From assembly GCA_020635905.1 (NCBI GenBank), contig JACJYV010000009.1:124001-188000 (forward strand): DNA of 64,000 nucleotides, given 5' to 3'. This DNA is from Bacteroidia bacterium (GTDB taxonomy: Bacteria > Bacteroidota > Bacteroidia > J057 > JADKCL01). A model generated the notes under the pieces. It ran no database searches. It worked only from the letters and a program-made list of their open reading frames with translations, and was not told where the DNA came from. This document shows positions 35,608 through 44,556 of this stretch, one piece after another (the first letter of the stretch is position 1; the number at the start of each line of letters is the position of its first letter). Made by a program: the position numbers and the translations under genes.

Positions 35608-36666
35608 ATGGATGAATTTTCAGAATTGCCTTTAGCTGATCCGGAACAATTTGAAATTGTATTCAAAGCACGGATCAGGTGGGTGCGGGAAGGTATTCTG
35701 GCCCGGACGGGTCAGGTGGAGGCTGCCCAGAAAGGCAGTATGGACGTTTTTCTGAAGTTGTGGGAAGCCCGAAACGAGCTGGAAAAGGAGGGAGTAGAGG
35801 CTTTTCTGGAGGCAGAAATGAGCCGCAGGTGGGCGGGAAGTCCGTCAGGGGGAAAGGGGGGAAAGGTGCCGGATTTTGATCTGGAGGAAGCCTGGGAAGC
35901 CTTTACGGAGATGGCTTTGTCGGAAGCCCCGGTGAGTGAACCAGCCAGGTCTGGCCGGAAGCGGAATACAAAAATGAAATTTTTGGTGGGAGGCGCTTTG
36001 GCCATTGTGGGGGTGGTGCTGGTGCTGTGGTGGTCTTTGCCCCCCAAACCACTGAAAGTGGCGGCAGCCCCCGGGCAGCGCCTGGATTATACCCTGCCCG
36101 ACGGGATGCCGGTGAAGCTGAATGCGGCTTCGGCGATTTCTTTTTCGGAAAAGGACTTTTCCTCGGATGGGTTGCTGAACCTGGATGGGGAGGCTTTTTT
36201 TGAGGTGAAGGAGGGACATCCGCTGGAGGTGGCCTTCAGTGGGGGAAAGGTGGTTTGCCCGAAAGGAAAATTTGATTTGCGGGTGCGGGAGGAAGGCTGG
36301 GATGCGTGGTGCTATGAGGGGGAATTGAGCCTGCTGGACACCAAAGGTACTTTGCTGACCCAGCTTTTTCCAGGTCAGATGTATAAATTCAGGCTGGAAG
36401 GTCTGAAAACTATTTTTGATCCCGGATTGAAGACCTGGCGGGAGGGGGAACTGGTGTATGAAACGGCCCCGTATGAGGAGGTGGTGGCCGAACTGGAACG
36501 GCAATTCGGGATCACCATCTTTTTCCCGGCCCGGGGTTTCCCGGTCTTTACGGGTTCGCTGACCATCCTGAACCGTGACGTTACCCTTGATGTTTTTGCC
36601 CGGACTTACGGGATGAAATTTACCGATGAAGGCAATGGGAAAGTGAATTTTTCCCTGCCCGATTGA
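35608..36666 (+). CDS. FecR/DUF4974 anti-sigma-type protein with a sigma2-like N-terminal segment
   Basis: From the ATG at 35608 the product is 352 residues (the frame opens earlier at a TTG). Residues 85-105 (DFDLEEAWEAFTE) resemble the usual FecR N-terminus, 124-143 form one transmembrane segment, about 150-250 are a FecR domain (LPDGMPVKLNAASAISF, LDGEAFFEVKEG) and about 285-352 are DUF4974 (YEEVVAELERQFGITIFF). FecR proteins relay outer-membrane signals to an ECF sigma factor. No sigma gene is next door. Instead, residues 11-75 resemble ECF sigma region 2 (DPEQFEIVFK...VEAAQKGSMDVFLKLWEARN), so this may be a fusion or decoy. A lipoprotein phosphodiesterase gene follows 26 bp downstream. 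Confidence 0.8.
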   Translation: MDEFSELPLADPEQFEIVFKARIRWVREGILARTGQVEAAQKGSMDVFLKLWEARNELEKEGVEAFLEAEMSRRWAGSPSGGKGGKVPDFDLEEAWEAFTEMALSEAPVSEPARSGRKRNTKMKFLVGGALAIVGVVLVLWWSLPPKPLKVAAAPGQRLDYTLPDGMPVKLNAASAISFSEKDFSSDGLLNLDGEAFFEVKEGHPLEVAFSGGKVVCPKGKFDLRVREEGWDAWCYEGELSLLDTKGTLLTQLFPGQMYKFRLEGLKTIFDPGLKTWREGELVYETAPYEEVVAELERQFGITIFFPARGFPVFTGSLTILNRDVTLDVFARTYGMKFTDEGNGKVNFSLPD

Positions 36667-36692
36667 TCCAATAGCCACTTAACACCCATCTT

Positions 36693-37769
36693 ATGAAATC
36701 CTCTTTTTATCTGATTTTGTTGCTGATTTTGGTTTCAGCCTGCAAGCAGTCGAATGGCCCGGCCGATCAGGTGCCGGCCAAAAAAGGACGGGCCGTGCCG
36801 GCCCTGAAGCTGGCAGACGGGAGCGAACTGGATTTTGAGCAAATCGAATTTGCTCACCGGGGAGGCTACTACGAGGGCCTCGAAAATACCCTGCCCACCA
36901 TCGCCCACAGCCTGACCAACGGTGCCCACGGGATCGAGGTGGACATTTCCATTACGGCCGACAGTCAGCTGATCCTGTTTCACGACCATGGCCCCAAACG
37001 TCTGCTGAATACAGAATCGGATGAAGATATTGAAACATTCACCCTGGAGGAACTCAACGCCTTCGGCTTTCGGGAAGGTGAACCGGGTACCCCGGTCAGT
37101 ACCCTGGCAGGGCTGTTTGCCCTGCTGGACAGTCTGAACCGCACCCAGAATCTGCGGACCAAGCTGCAACTGGACACCAAAGTGTCCAGTACCTATTCCC
37201 CCTTCTTCGCCCGTGAACTGGCTAAACTGATGGATAAATATTCCGGCGACCCTGACTATCGCATGGCTGATCAGGCTTTTGTGACCAGCTTTTATCCGCA
37301 TACCCTGGCTGCGGTGCATGAGGTGAATCAATCCCGTACGCCGGAAAACTCTATTCTGAGCGGACTTTCCGTGAACGGCGGGGCCCAGGAGCAGCGGGCT
37401 CTGGCGAAACTGGCGGTGGCCCTGGCCCCGGTGCTGACCAAAAAATACTGCTGTTCGATCATCGAGGCGGACAAATGTCTGGTGACCGAAAAATATGTGA
37501 ACCGCTGGCACAAACGGGGCATGAAAGTGATCTCCTACACCGTGAATTCAGAATCGGACAAGCAGCGTCTGAGTGCGTATCACATTGCGCTGGCCACCAA
37601 TTGCCCGGGCACTTCGTGCCCGGAGGATGCAAACGACATGCTGGGCATTTACAAATGGTGCAAGGAGGCGGCCGATCTGGCCGACGACCCGGCCATTGAA
37701 GACGAAATGGAAAAGGCTTCGCCTGAGGTGTTGCTGGAAAAGGAACAGGAGTTGGTGAAGAAATTGTAG
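36693..37769 (+). CDS. Glycerophosphodiester phosphodiesterase family lipoprotein
   Basis: The GDPD active-site pattern is clear: FAHRGGYYEGLENTLPT (H55, R56, E64, N65), HGIEVDISITADSQLILFHD (E82, D84, H97) and a late motif GMKVISYTVNSE. The family hydrolyses glycerophosphodiesters to glycerol-3-phosphate and an alcohol. The N-terminus is a lipoprotein signal with lipobox LVSAC (Cys17), so the enzyme is probably in the periplasm or on an outer membrane leaflet. The ATG is 26 bp after the FecR-like stop, suggesting co-transcription. A Glu/Lys-rich helix ends the protein. Confidence 0.9.
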   Translation: MKSSFYLILLLILVSACKQSNGPADQVPAKKGRAVPALKLADGSELDFEQIEFAHRGGYYEGLENTLPTIAHSLTNGAHGIEVDISITADSQLILFHDHGPKRLLNTESDEDIETFTLEELNAFGFREGEPGTPVSTLAGLFALLDSLNRTQNLRTKLQLDTKVSSTYSPFFARELAKLMDKYSGDPDYRMADQAFVTSFYPHTLAAVHEVNQSRTPENSILSGLSVNGGAQEQRALAKLAVALAPVLTKKYCCSIIEADKCLVTEKYVNRWHKRGMKVISYTVNSESDKQRLSAYHIALATNCPGTSCPEDANDMLGIYKWCKEAADLADDPAIEDEMEKASPEVLLEKEQELVKKL

Positions 37770-37787
37770 GGGAGATTTTAGATTTTA

Positions 37788-37884
37788 GAGGGTTAGATTT
37801 TAGAGATTAGTCGTTAGTCCTTAAGTACTTACGGCGACACGAGGATGGGCCAACCCCTCGACGCGGCTTCAATCCTCTGGATAG
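37788..37884 (+). repeat. Dispersed intergenic repeat family R, copy 1
   Basis: Shares with 59840-59924 the blocks GAGGGTTAGATTTTAG, GGCGAC, GAGGATGGGCCA, GCGGC and AATCCTCTGGAT, in the same order, with small indels. Both copies lie just after the stop of a plus-strand gene. A TAAGTACTTA palindrome is unique to this copy. Confidence 0.65.
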
Positions 37885-38110
37885 AGCAAGAAAGTTGTAG
37901 TTGATTTCAACCTCAAAGTCCCCTCCATTCCCCAAAGAAGGGAGGGGAAAGCGCAGCTGGGGTGGGTTTAATCCTGGCCGCAACGCGGCTTTAATCCCCA
38001 TGGTTCCTGGCCATCCACCTTCTTTTGAGCCAGTTGTTTACTCAATATCCCTCCAAATTCACCCTCTTTGTAAAATCCTGCTAATGGCCCAAAACCAGAT
38101 TCAGCCTACC

Positions 38111-38140
38111 TTCCATAAAACCAAAAAATCACTATCTTTG
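38111..38140 (+). promoter_or_regulatory. Bacteroidota-type promoter of the M49 peptidase gene
   Basis: TATCTTTG (38133-38140) is an exact TAnnTTTG; the -33 position, 19 bp upstream, reads TTC instead of TTG. The leader would be about 45 nt. Confidence 0.55.
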
Positions 38141-38190
38141 CAGCGCCTAACCGACAATAAATCAGAATAATAACCACTTTTCAAAATACA

Positions 38191-40299
38191 ATGAAAGCAT
38201 TTTACAAGTTTACCCCCTTCCTGCTGATGCTGCTGATGCTGGCTGCATGCAAAGGAAACGAGGGCAAAAAGGGGCAGGAGCCCGCTTTTGAGGAATTTCT
38301 CTGGAAAACAGAGACCTTCGAGAAAGAAGCTGATCAGGATTTTCGCTGGAAAACCGAGCAATTTGCCGACCTCAAAATCGTGCGCTACCAGGTGCCAGGG
38401 TTCGAGCAACTCGACCTGAAAAAGAAGAAACTCCTGTACTACCTGTACGAAGCTGCCCTTTCGGGCCGCGACATGATTTACGACCAGAATTACAAGCACA
38501 ATCTGGCCATTCGCCGCACCCTGGAAAACATCTACAATACCTATTCTGGTGACAAATCAGGGACTGAATGGCAGGGCTTTGAGGTGTACCTCAAGCGTGT
38601 GTGGTTTTCCAACGGGATTCACCACCACTACAGCTCCAAAAAACTCGTGCCTGGCTTCACTGAGGCCTATTTTGACGGACTGGTGAAAGGTTCTGATCAG
38701 GCTGGATTTCCCCTCGAGGGCGAAACGGATCTGGCCAGCTTCATGGCTAAAATCAAACCCATCATTTTCGATCCTGAAGTGGATGCCAAGCGTGTGAACA
38801 AAGACGGCGGGGTGGATATGGTAACCGGCTCGGCCAACAACTTTTACGAAGGCATGTCACAGGCAGAAGCTGAGGCTTTCTACGATAATATGATCGACAA
38901 GGAAGACGATCATGCCATTTCCTATGGTCTCAACTCCAAGCTGGTCAAAGAAGGCGACCAGATCATGGAAAAAGTGTATAAATCAGGAGGGATGTATGGT
39001 GGAGCGATTGAAAAAATCGTGTACTGGTTGCAGAAAGCCTCTGAAGTGGCCGAAAGCCCCGAACAAAAAGCTGCTTTTGACAAACTGGTTGAGTTTTACC
39101 AGACCGGCGACCTGAAGGTATTTGACGAGTACAGCATTGCCTGGGTGAACGCCACCAAGGATGATATTGACGTGATCAACGGCTTCATTGAAGTGTATGG
39201 CGATCCCATGGGCTATAAAGGTTCTTTCGAATCTGTGGTTGAGCTCAACGATTTTGAAGCCTCTGCCCGCATGGAAGTGGTGGCTGCCAATGCCCAGTAC
39301 TTCGAGAACAACAGCCCCATCATGGACGAGCACAAGAAGAAAAACGTGATTGGTGTATCCTACAAAGTGGTGAACGTGGTCATGGAAGCGGGCGACGCCA
39401 GTCCTTCCACCCCGATCGGCATCAACCTGCCCAATGCCAACTGGATTCGTGCCGACTACGGTTCCAAGTCTGTGTCTCTGGGCAATATCGTGGAAGCCTA
39501 CGACAAAGCCTCTGGTTACGGCGGGTTGGATGAATTTGCCTACTCCGACGAAGAAAAAGCCCGCGCCAAAGCTCACGGCGGCATTTCTGACAAAATGCAC
39601 ACAGCCCTGCACGAGGTGATCGGTCACGCTTCAGGACAGATTGAGCCAGGCATTGGTACTCCCAAGCAAACCCTGAAAAACTATGCTTCCACCCTGGAAG
39701 AAGGTCGCGCTGACCTGGTGGCCCTCTACTACCTGATGGACCCCAAACTCATCGAACTGGGCCTGATCGAGACCCTGGACGTGGGAAAATGCGAGTACGA
39801 CAGCTATATCCGCAATGGTATGATGTATCAGTTGCGCCGCCTCGAACTGGGCGAAAACGTGGAAGAAGACCACATGCGCAACCGCCAGCTGATCGCTCAG
39901 TGGTGCTTTGAAAAAGGTGCGGCTGACAACGTGATCGAGAAGAAAGTGGAGAATAATAAAACCTACTATGTAATCAACGATTACGACAAGCTGCGTGACC
40001 TTTTTGGTCAGTTGCTCCGCGAAATCCAGCGCATCAAGTCCAAAGGTGACTTTGAAGCAGCCAAAGCTCTGGTGGAAGGCTACGGGGTAAAAGTGGATCA
40101 GGCCCTGCACAAAGAAGTGCTCGACCGCGCCGCCAAACTCACCTCAGCTCCCTACGGTGGATTTATCAATCCTTCCTACGAGCCCGTTATGGACGAGAAG
40201 GGGGAAATCATCGACGTGAAAATCATTTATCCCGACGATTTTACCAAACAACACCTGGATTATTCCAAAACTCACAGCTTTTTACCCACTTATAACTGA
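38191..40299 (+). CDS. M49-family (dipeptidyl peptidase III-like) zinc peptidase lipoprotein
   Basis: The M49 zinc motif HEXXGH is HEVIGH (474-479, in ALHEVIGHASGQ), and the third ligand comes from EEGRAD (503-508), the counterpart of EECRAE in eukaryotic enzymes. M49 enzymes release dipeptides from peptide N-termini. The product has a lipoprotein signal (LMLAAC, Cys20), so it should act in the envelope, probably on imported oligopeptides. At 702 residues its length fits the family. Transcription is from the promoter at 38111 and ends at the strong terminator at 40442. A 122-bp dispersed element lies in the 3' UTR. Confidence 0.9.
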   Translation: MKAFYKFTPFLLMLLMLAACKGNEGKKGQEPAFEEFLWKTETFEKEADQDFRWKTEQFADLKIVRYQVPGFEQLDLKKKKLLYYLYEAALSGRDMIYDQNYKHNLAIRRTLENIYNTYSGDKSGTEWQGFEVYLKRVWFSNGIHHHYSSKKLVPGFTEAYFDGLVKGSDQAGFPLEGETDLASFMAKIKPIIFDPEVDAKRVNKDGGVDMVTGSANNFYEGMSQAEAEAFYDNMIDKEDDHAISYGLNSKLVKEGDQIMEKVYKSGGMYGGAIEKIVYWLQKASEVAESPEQKAAFDKLVEFYQTGDLKVFDEYSIAWVNATKDDIDVINGFIEVYGDPMGYKGSFESVVELNDFEASARMEVVAANAQYFENNSPIMDEHKKKNVIGVSYKVVNVVMEAGDASPSTPIGINLPNANWIRADYGSKSVSLGNIVEAYDKASGYGGLDEFAYSDEEKARAKAHGGISDKMHTALHEVIGHASGQIEPGIGTPKQTLKNYASTLEEGRADLVALYYLMDPKLIELGLIETLDVGKCEYDSYIRNGMMYQLRRLELGENVEEDHMRNRQLIAQWCFEKGAADNVIEKKVENNKTYYVINDYDKLRDLFGQLLREIQRIKSKGDFEAAKALVEGYGVKVDQALHKEVLDRAAKLTSAPYGGFINPSYEPVMDEKGEIIDVKIIYPDDFTKQHLDYSKTHSFLPTYN

Positions 40300-40312
40300 G
40301 GCAAAACCACGA

Positions 40313-40434
40313 GGGGGCCTCGAAAAACAAAGAAGATTGAGGCGGAGGCAGGTGAAGAAAGCGGAGTTTACTTTGGTAAATGAGTAGTTCTGAACCAAGT
40401 CCAACGAAGAGATTCGAAGTTTTTGGAGGTTCCC
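40313..40434 (+). repeat. Dispersed 122-bp structured element, copy A
   Basis: Ungapped alignment by eye with 44557-44678 gives 102 of 122 identical bases. The ends can pair (GGGGGCCTCGAAAAAC with GTTTTTGGAGGTTCCC, one mismatch and two G-U pairs), and an inner hairpin TTTAC-TTTG-GTAAA keeps its stem in both copies while the loop differs. It lies in the 3' UTR of the M49 peptidase gene just before the terminator. No transposase or coding frame is present. Confidence 0.8.
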
Positions 40435-40441
40435 TGAAATT

Positions 40442-40484
40442 ATTCCCCGGGATGTGTAAATGTCCCGGGGAATTTGTTTTTTTT
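40442..40484 (+). terminator. Intrinsic terminator of the M49 peptidase gene
   Basis: ATTCCCCGGGA and TCCCGGGGAAT form a perfect 11-bp stem with a 10-nt loop, followed by TTG and eight T residues. Confidence 0.9.
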
Positions 40485-40527
40485 GGGGTAGGAAAATAAC
40501 CTTCCCAATTACGAAGAAGAACCTGAA

Positions 40528-41040
40528 ATGATCCTCGCCACTGACGTATATTATTATGAAAAATCTGCCAAAGCAGTGGGAATGCTCCTGGAGTGGGAGG
40601 GAAGTGAGGAAATTGAAATCCTGGTGGCTGAAATTCCGGGAGTTGAATTTGGAGAATATGCCCCGGGCGAATTTTACAAAAGAGAATTACCCTGCCTGCT
40701 CGAACTGCTGAAACAGGTGGATCTGAAGGCGATTGATGGAATTGTGGTGGATGGCCATATTTATGCGGGAGGACCGGATAAACCCGGACTGGGAGCACGC
40801 CTGTATGAGGCCCTGGGGGAGAAAATTCCTGTGATTGGAGTGGCCAAAAGTTCATTCAGGGGAAATGGGGAAACCGTGGTGGAGGTGTTTCGGGGGAAAA
40901 GTAAAAATCCCCTTTACGTTTCTGCTTTGGGAATCCCGAAGGAAAGGGCGGCAGCCTGGATTCAAAACATGAAAGGGGAGCATCGTATGCCTGTCTTGTT
41001 GAAAAAACTGGATGGCCTCACCCGTGGAAATATTATTTAA
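40528..41040 (+). CDS. nfi: Endonuclease V, short form
   Basis: Endonuclease V cleaves near deaminated bases such as inosine in DNA (RNA in some lineages). The conserved blocks are present: ATDVYY (D6), APGEFYKRELP (E53), GIVVDGHIYAGG (D75), IPVIGVAKSSF, and HRMPVLLKKLD near the C-terminus. D6, E53 and D75 match the metal-binding acidic triad of the family. The product has 170 residues against about 220 for typical bacterial EndoV; the N-terminal extension before the first strand is missing. The usual DGHGIAHPR is here DGHIYAGGP. No other repair genes are adjacent. Confidence 0.85.
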   Translation: MILATDVYYYEKSAKAVGMLLEWEGSEEIEILVAEIPGVEFGEYAPGEFYKRELPCLLELLKQVDLKAIDGIVVDGHIYAGGPDKPGLGARLYEALGEKIPVIGVAKSSFRGNGETVVEVFRGKSKNPLYVSALGIPKERAAAWIQNMKGEHRMPVLLKKLDGLTRGNII

Positions 41041-41061
41041 TAACCTTGCACTTAATCTTGC

Positions 41062-41069
41062 TAAATTTG
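41062..41069 (+). promoter_or_regulatory. -7 promoter element of the 881-aa PKD protein gene
   Basis: TAAATTTG is an exact TAnnTTTG and ends 21 nt before the ATG. The nearest TTG (41046-41048) is only 13 bp upstream, so the -33 element is uncertain. Confidence 0.45.
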
Positions 41070-41090
41070 CGGTAAAACAATGTCTAAGTT

Positions 41091-43736
41091 ATGAGAAAGA
41101 ATTACTTACTACTCCTTATTTTGCTTTTAACCTTTGCTCAGGCCTGGTCTCAATGCACCGGGGTTGACAACCTTGGCTCAGCCTCCAACATGTTTACCAT
41201 CATTCAGACTGAGGCCAACCCCATCGCGGTGAACAACGATATCAACACCATGATTTTCGTTCACCGCAATAATGCGGGTACCTTTGGCGGTCACAGCGGC
41301 CAGTTTCGCTACGACATCACCACCAACGGCGGCACCAGCTGGACCCTGGACCAGGGACCGCTCAATCCTGCTTCTGTAAACGGTACCAATGCAGGCCGTT
41401 ATCCCAACATTGCCATTTACAACCCGAGCGGCAACCAGAACCCCTCCAATGCTTATCTGACCTACCTGGGTGCCACGGTTGCTTCCACCTGGAACGGAGA
41501 AGTGACCGGAGTTCGCAAGCTGAATGGTACGGGCAATACTGAAAATTACAACCAGTTTGGGGTGACCCAGAGCCTTATTCCACGAAGCATGGTAAAAGGC
41601 GCACCAGGTGTTTACTGGGCCATTGATGCAATCTATAATGGAACAGCCGCCACGGGATTCAGGATCTTCAAGGGAACCTGGAACCAAACCAATAACACCA
41701 TCAGCTGGACCCTCAACAAGACCATCAATCCCGGCTTCAATACAGGTTTTGACGGATCCAATTACATTTCAGATTTTCAACTTGCCTTTGACCCAACGGG
41801 GCAGATTGGCTGGGCCTGCGCCCTGACCCACCTTACCCCCGGCCCCACAGGCTATGCCTTTTACCCCGTTTTCTACAAAACCAGCGACGGAGGTGCCACC
41901 TGGTCCACCCCCATTCAGGTGGATCTGGGCCAGTTCAGCTGCCTGACCTCCAACATGGCCACGGGCAACATTCCCACCACCATTTTTGACATGGACCTCA
42001 CGGTGGATGTGTACGGAAATCCCCACTGTATCACCGGAGTCGGCAACGGATCGGGCTCTTATTCTATTTACTTTGGTGAATGGCACGCCATTTTCGACAT
42101 CACCCAAATGGACGGCATCTGGATACCCATTCACATCCGCGACATTTACAAAGGTCGCGGTTCATGGGGCTCAGGCGCCAATGTCGTGAGCATGGATATG
42201 GACTGCCAGGCTGCCCGCTCAGATGACGGTACCCACATTTTCGCCGCCTGGGGCGATGCCGACTCTGTAGTTGCGTCGGGTGTGGCCGGGGTATCTCCCG
42301 ACCTTTATGTAGCTGCCTATGACGTGGTAAACCGGGTGTGGACCCCGGCCGAAAACGTGACCAGTTGCAATACCACCTGGAAGAATAAGATCCTTTTCCC
42401 CCGCATGGCACCCACCGTGCTCAATGCAGGGGTAAACTGGCGTCTGCCAGTGGTATTTGGCGCCCTCAATACCGGCACCAGCGATCCCATCGATCCTGCC
42501 ACCTTCCATTATCTCAACAACATTCAGATCACCCCCTCAGACTTTACTGTCCCCCAGTGTACGGCTGCAGTTTCTCTTTCCAACCTCGATACCATCATCG
42601 TGTGTGACCAGAGCAGCTATATGCTGGATGCGGGTTCAGGCAAGGATCAATACCTGTGGAACAACGCCTCGACCAATCAAACCCTGACCGTGACCAGTTC
42701 GGGCACCTATTCTGTGGCCGTAAGGTCAGGATGCTGTACAGGAACAGATCAGGTGGTGGTAATCTTCAAAAACACCCCCAATTCGGCTTTCAATGGCATT
42801 GTAAGCGGCCTGGCCGTGGCTTTCAATGACCAGACCTCAGGCACTCCGCTGACCTGGCACTGGGACTTTGGCGATGGAAACACCTCGACCCAGCAAAACC
42901 CCTCTCATACCTATGCGGTAAACGGGGTTTACACCGTTTGTCTGATCACTTCCAATGGTTGCGGGGCTGATACGTCCTGCTCCAACATCACCACCAATTG
43001 CACCCCGGCTACTGCGGCCTGGAGCTTTAGTGTGAACGGACTCTCCGCCACCTTTACCGACCAGACGGTGGGCAGCCCCGTAAGCTGGGTCTGGAATTTT
43101 GGGGACGGTAACTTCTCCACCAACCAGAACCCGACCCATAATTATGCCTCCAACGGCACTTATAACGTATGCCTGATCACCACTGATGCCTGTGGAAATG
43201 ACACTCTCTGCCAGATGGTGACCATTTGTCCGGATCCTGTGGCTTCCTTTAGTGTCACCACCGCCCAGGATATGGCAACCTTTACTGACCAATCGACGGG
43301 AAACACCCTGGGCTGGGCCTGGGATTTTGGGGATGGAAATACCTCCACCCAGCAGAATCCAACCCACCAGTACACCACCTCAGGCTCCTTTACGGTGTGT
43401 CTGACGGTTACGGATACCTGCGGAAACGATTCCTCCTGCCAAACGGTGGTCATCATCATTGAGGGGGTGAATGAAGGGTTCAGCCAGGATCTGGTGGTTT
43501 ACCCCAACCCGACCCATGATTTTGTACATCTCAAAGGCATTCATCCTGCGGCAGGCACCCTGCAAATCCGCCTCTCCGACCTGCAGGGTCGCATTGTCCT
43601 GAGCCGCGAAGTACAGCATCCCGGCGGCCCCCTCGACCTGCAACTGGATCTGCGCACCCTGGCCGACCAGCAATACATCCTCCAGCTGTCCAACGGACAG
43701 CAAAGCTGGAGCCAGCTGGTGGGTAAAACCCACTGA
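41091..43736 (+). CDS. T9SS type A cargo: sialidase-like propeller domain, Ig-like and three PKD domains
   Basis: The signal peptide ends at AWSQ (residue 21). Residues 25-480 form a beta-propeller-like domain with Asp-box motifs (TTNGGTSWTLD near 76-86; TSDGGATWSTP near 265), which place it in the sialidase/BNR superfamily; no sialidase catalytic residues can be assigned. An Ig-like module (VCDQSSYMLDAGSG) follows. Three PKD domains occupy about 564-790 (WHWDFGDGNTSTQQNPSHTY type). The last 80 residues are a type A sorting domain (VVYPNPTHDFVHLKG, LSDLQGRIVLSRE). A homologous propeller lies in the middle of the next protein. Probably an exported adhesin or surface-binding protein. Confidence 0.88.
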   Translation: MRKNYLLLLILLLTFAQAWSQCTGVDNLGSASNMFTIIQTEANPIAVNNDINTMIFVHRNNAGTFGGHSGQFRYDITTNGGTSWTLDQGPLNPASVNGTNAGRYPNIAIYNPSGNQNPSNAYLTYLGATVASTWNGEVTGVRKLNGTGNTENYNQFGVTQSLIPRSMVKGAPGVYWAIDAIYNGTAATGFRIFKGTWNQTNNTISWTLNKTINPGFNTGFDGSNYISDFQLAFDPTGQIGWACALTHLTPGPTGYAFYPVFYKTSDGGATWSTPIQVDLGQFSCLTSNMATGNIPTTIFDMDLTVDVYGNPHCITGVGNGSGSYSIYFGEWHAIFDITQMDGIWIPIHIRDIYKGRGSWGSGANVVSMDMDCQAARSDDGTHIFAAWGDADSVVASGVAGVSPDLYVAAYDVVNRVWTPAENVTSCNTTWKNKILFPRMAPTVLNAGVNWRLPVVFGALNTGTSDPIDPATFHYLNNIQITPSDFTVPQCTAAVSLSNLDTIIVCDQSSYMLDAGSGKDQYLWNNASTNQTLTVTSSGTYSVAVRSGCCTGTDQVVVIFKNTPNSAFNGIVSGLAVAFNDQTSGTPLTWHWDFGDGNTSTQQNPSHTYAVNGVYTVCLITSNGCGADTSCSNITTNCTPATAAWSFSVNGLSATFTDQTVGSPVSWVWNFGDGNFSTNQNPTHNYASNGTYNVCLITTDACGNDTLCQMVTICPDPVASFSVTTAQDMATFTDQSTGNTLGWAWDFGDGNTSTQQNPTHQYTTSGSFTVCLTVTDTCGNDSSCQTVVIIIEGVNEGFSQDLVVYPNPTHDFVHLKGIHPAAGTLQIRLSDLQGRIVLSREVQHPGGPLDLQLDLRTLADQQYILQLSNGQQSWSQLVGKTH

Positions 43737-43757
43737 TAACCAGCTCCACAGGAGCGA

Positions 43758-43800
43758 ATTCAGCCTCTGCAACCGAAGGTTGTGGAGGCTGAATTTTTTT
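43758..43800 (+). terminator. Intrinsic terminator of the 881-aa PKD protein gene
   Basis: ATTCAGCCTC and GAGGCTGAAT pair over 10 bp, with an inner CAACC/GGTTG stem around GAA, followed by a run of seven T. Confidence 0.9.
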
Positions 43801-44092
43801 GGGGGGACGATACATTGCACGCTCACCCTGCCTTTTCCATAAAGACCATAATTGCAATTCAGCATGGGATGGGTAGAACCCCGCATGTCAGCCTGTCACT
43901 TGGAAAGATCAACCCAAAATCCCTCCAACCCCACAAAAAATCATCCCAATCTGCCTCAAAAGCCGTATCTTTATCCATAAGTTACCACCCCGGCTCAACC
44001 CTGCAACCTGCTCCTCCGGCAAAATGAAAAATAGCCGTCGAAGCCTCCTGAAATCCGCCAAAATCAGGGCTCAAAAAACAGGGTTGTTTAGG

Positions 44093-44258
44093 GTTTCACC
44101 CGTGGTTCACCCGTGGTTTACCCAAGCTTCACCCGTGGTTCACCCATACTTCACCCGTAGTTCACCTAAGCTTCAGCTATACTTCGCCTAACCTTCGGGC
44201 ATAGTTTACCTATGCCAGATCCCTTACAGATACCTTGCAGGTCCCTTGCAAACCCCCT
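44093..44258 (+). repeat. Degenerate 11-bp tandem array, 15 units
   Basis: Units built on GTTCACCCGTG recur every 11 bp (first unit 12 bp) through GTTTACCTATG; four more 11-mers of a different text (CAGATCCCTTA type) continue the same period. The bases vary but the period is kept. Confidence 0.8.
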
Positions 44259-44434
44259 TCTTTCCCCCAACTCACTCATCAGAAAACCATTCCGTGCCCT
44301 GCGAGAAAATCAAATTTCCTCCCCATAAAACCGATCCGTCTGCCCAAACGAAATCCGGAAATGATTGCTCTTTGCAAATGGTAAATTATTTCTTGATTAT
44401 TGTTAATTGCTTCTTGCTAATTGTCCTTTCCCCC

Positions 44435-44465
44435 TTGGTTTAAATTCTCCCCTTTGCTATTTTTG
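44435..44465 (+). promoter_or_regulatory. Bacteroidota-type promoter of the giant PKD gene
   Basis: TTG (44435-44437), a 20-bp spacer and TATTTTTG (44458-44465) match the consensus. The leader would be about 240-260 nt and would include copy B of the 122-bp element. Confidence 0.65.
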
Positions 44466-44556
44466 CTCACGGAAAACTTCGACAAAACCCTGTTTTCCCA
44501 CCGTTTCAAAAAATCTCCTGCACCGTATTCCCGGCGGTCAGGAGAAAGATTTACCA

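Larger units (their letters stand above)
37770..38190. other. Intergenic region with dispersed repeats and the M49 peptidase promoter
   Basis: The first part (37788-37884) is one copy of a dispersed repeat also found at 59840-59924. A CCCCTCC/GGAGGGG hairpin (about 37920-37947) follows, then a second GCGGCTTTAATCC-type segment near 37985. The promoter of the peptidase gene lies at 38111-38140. No gene is seen. Confidence 0.6.
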
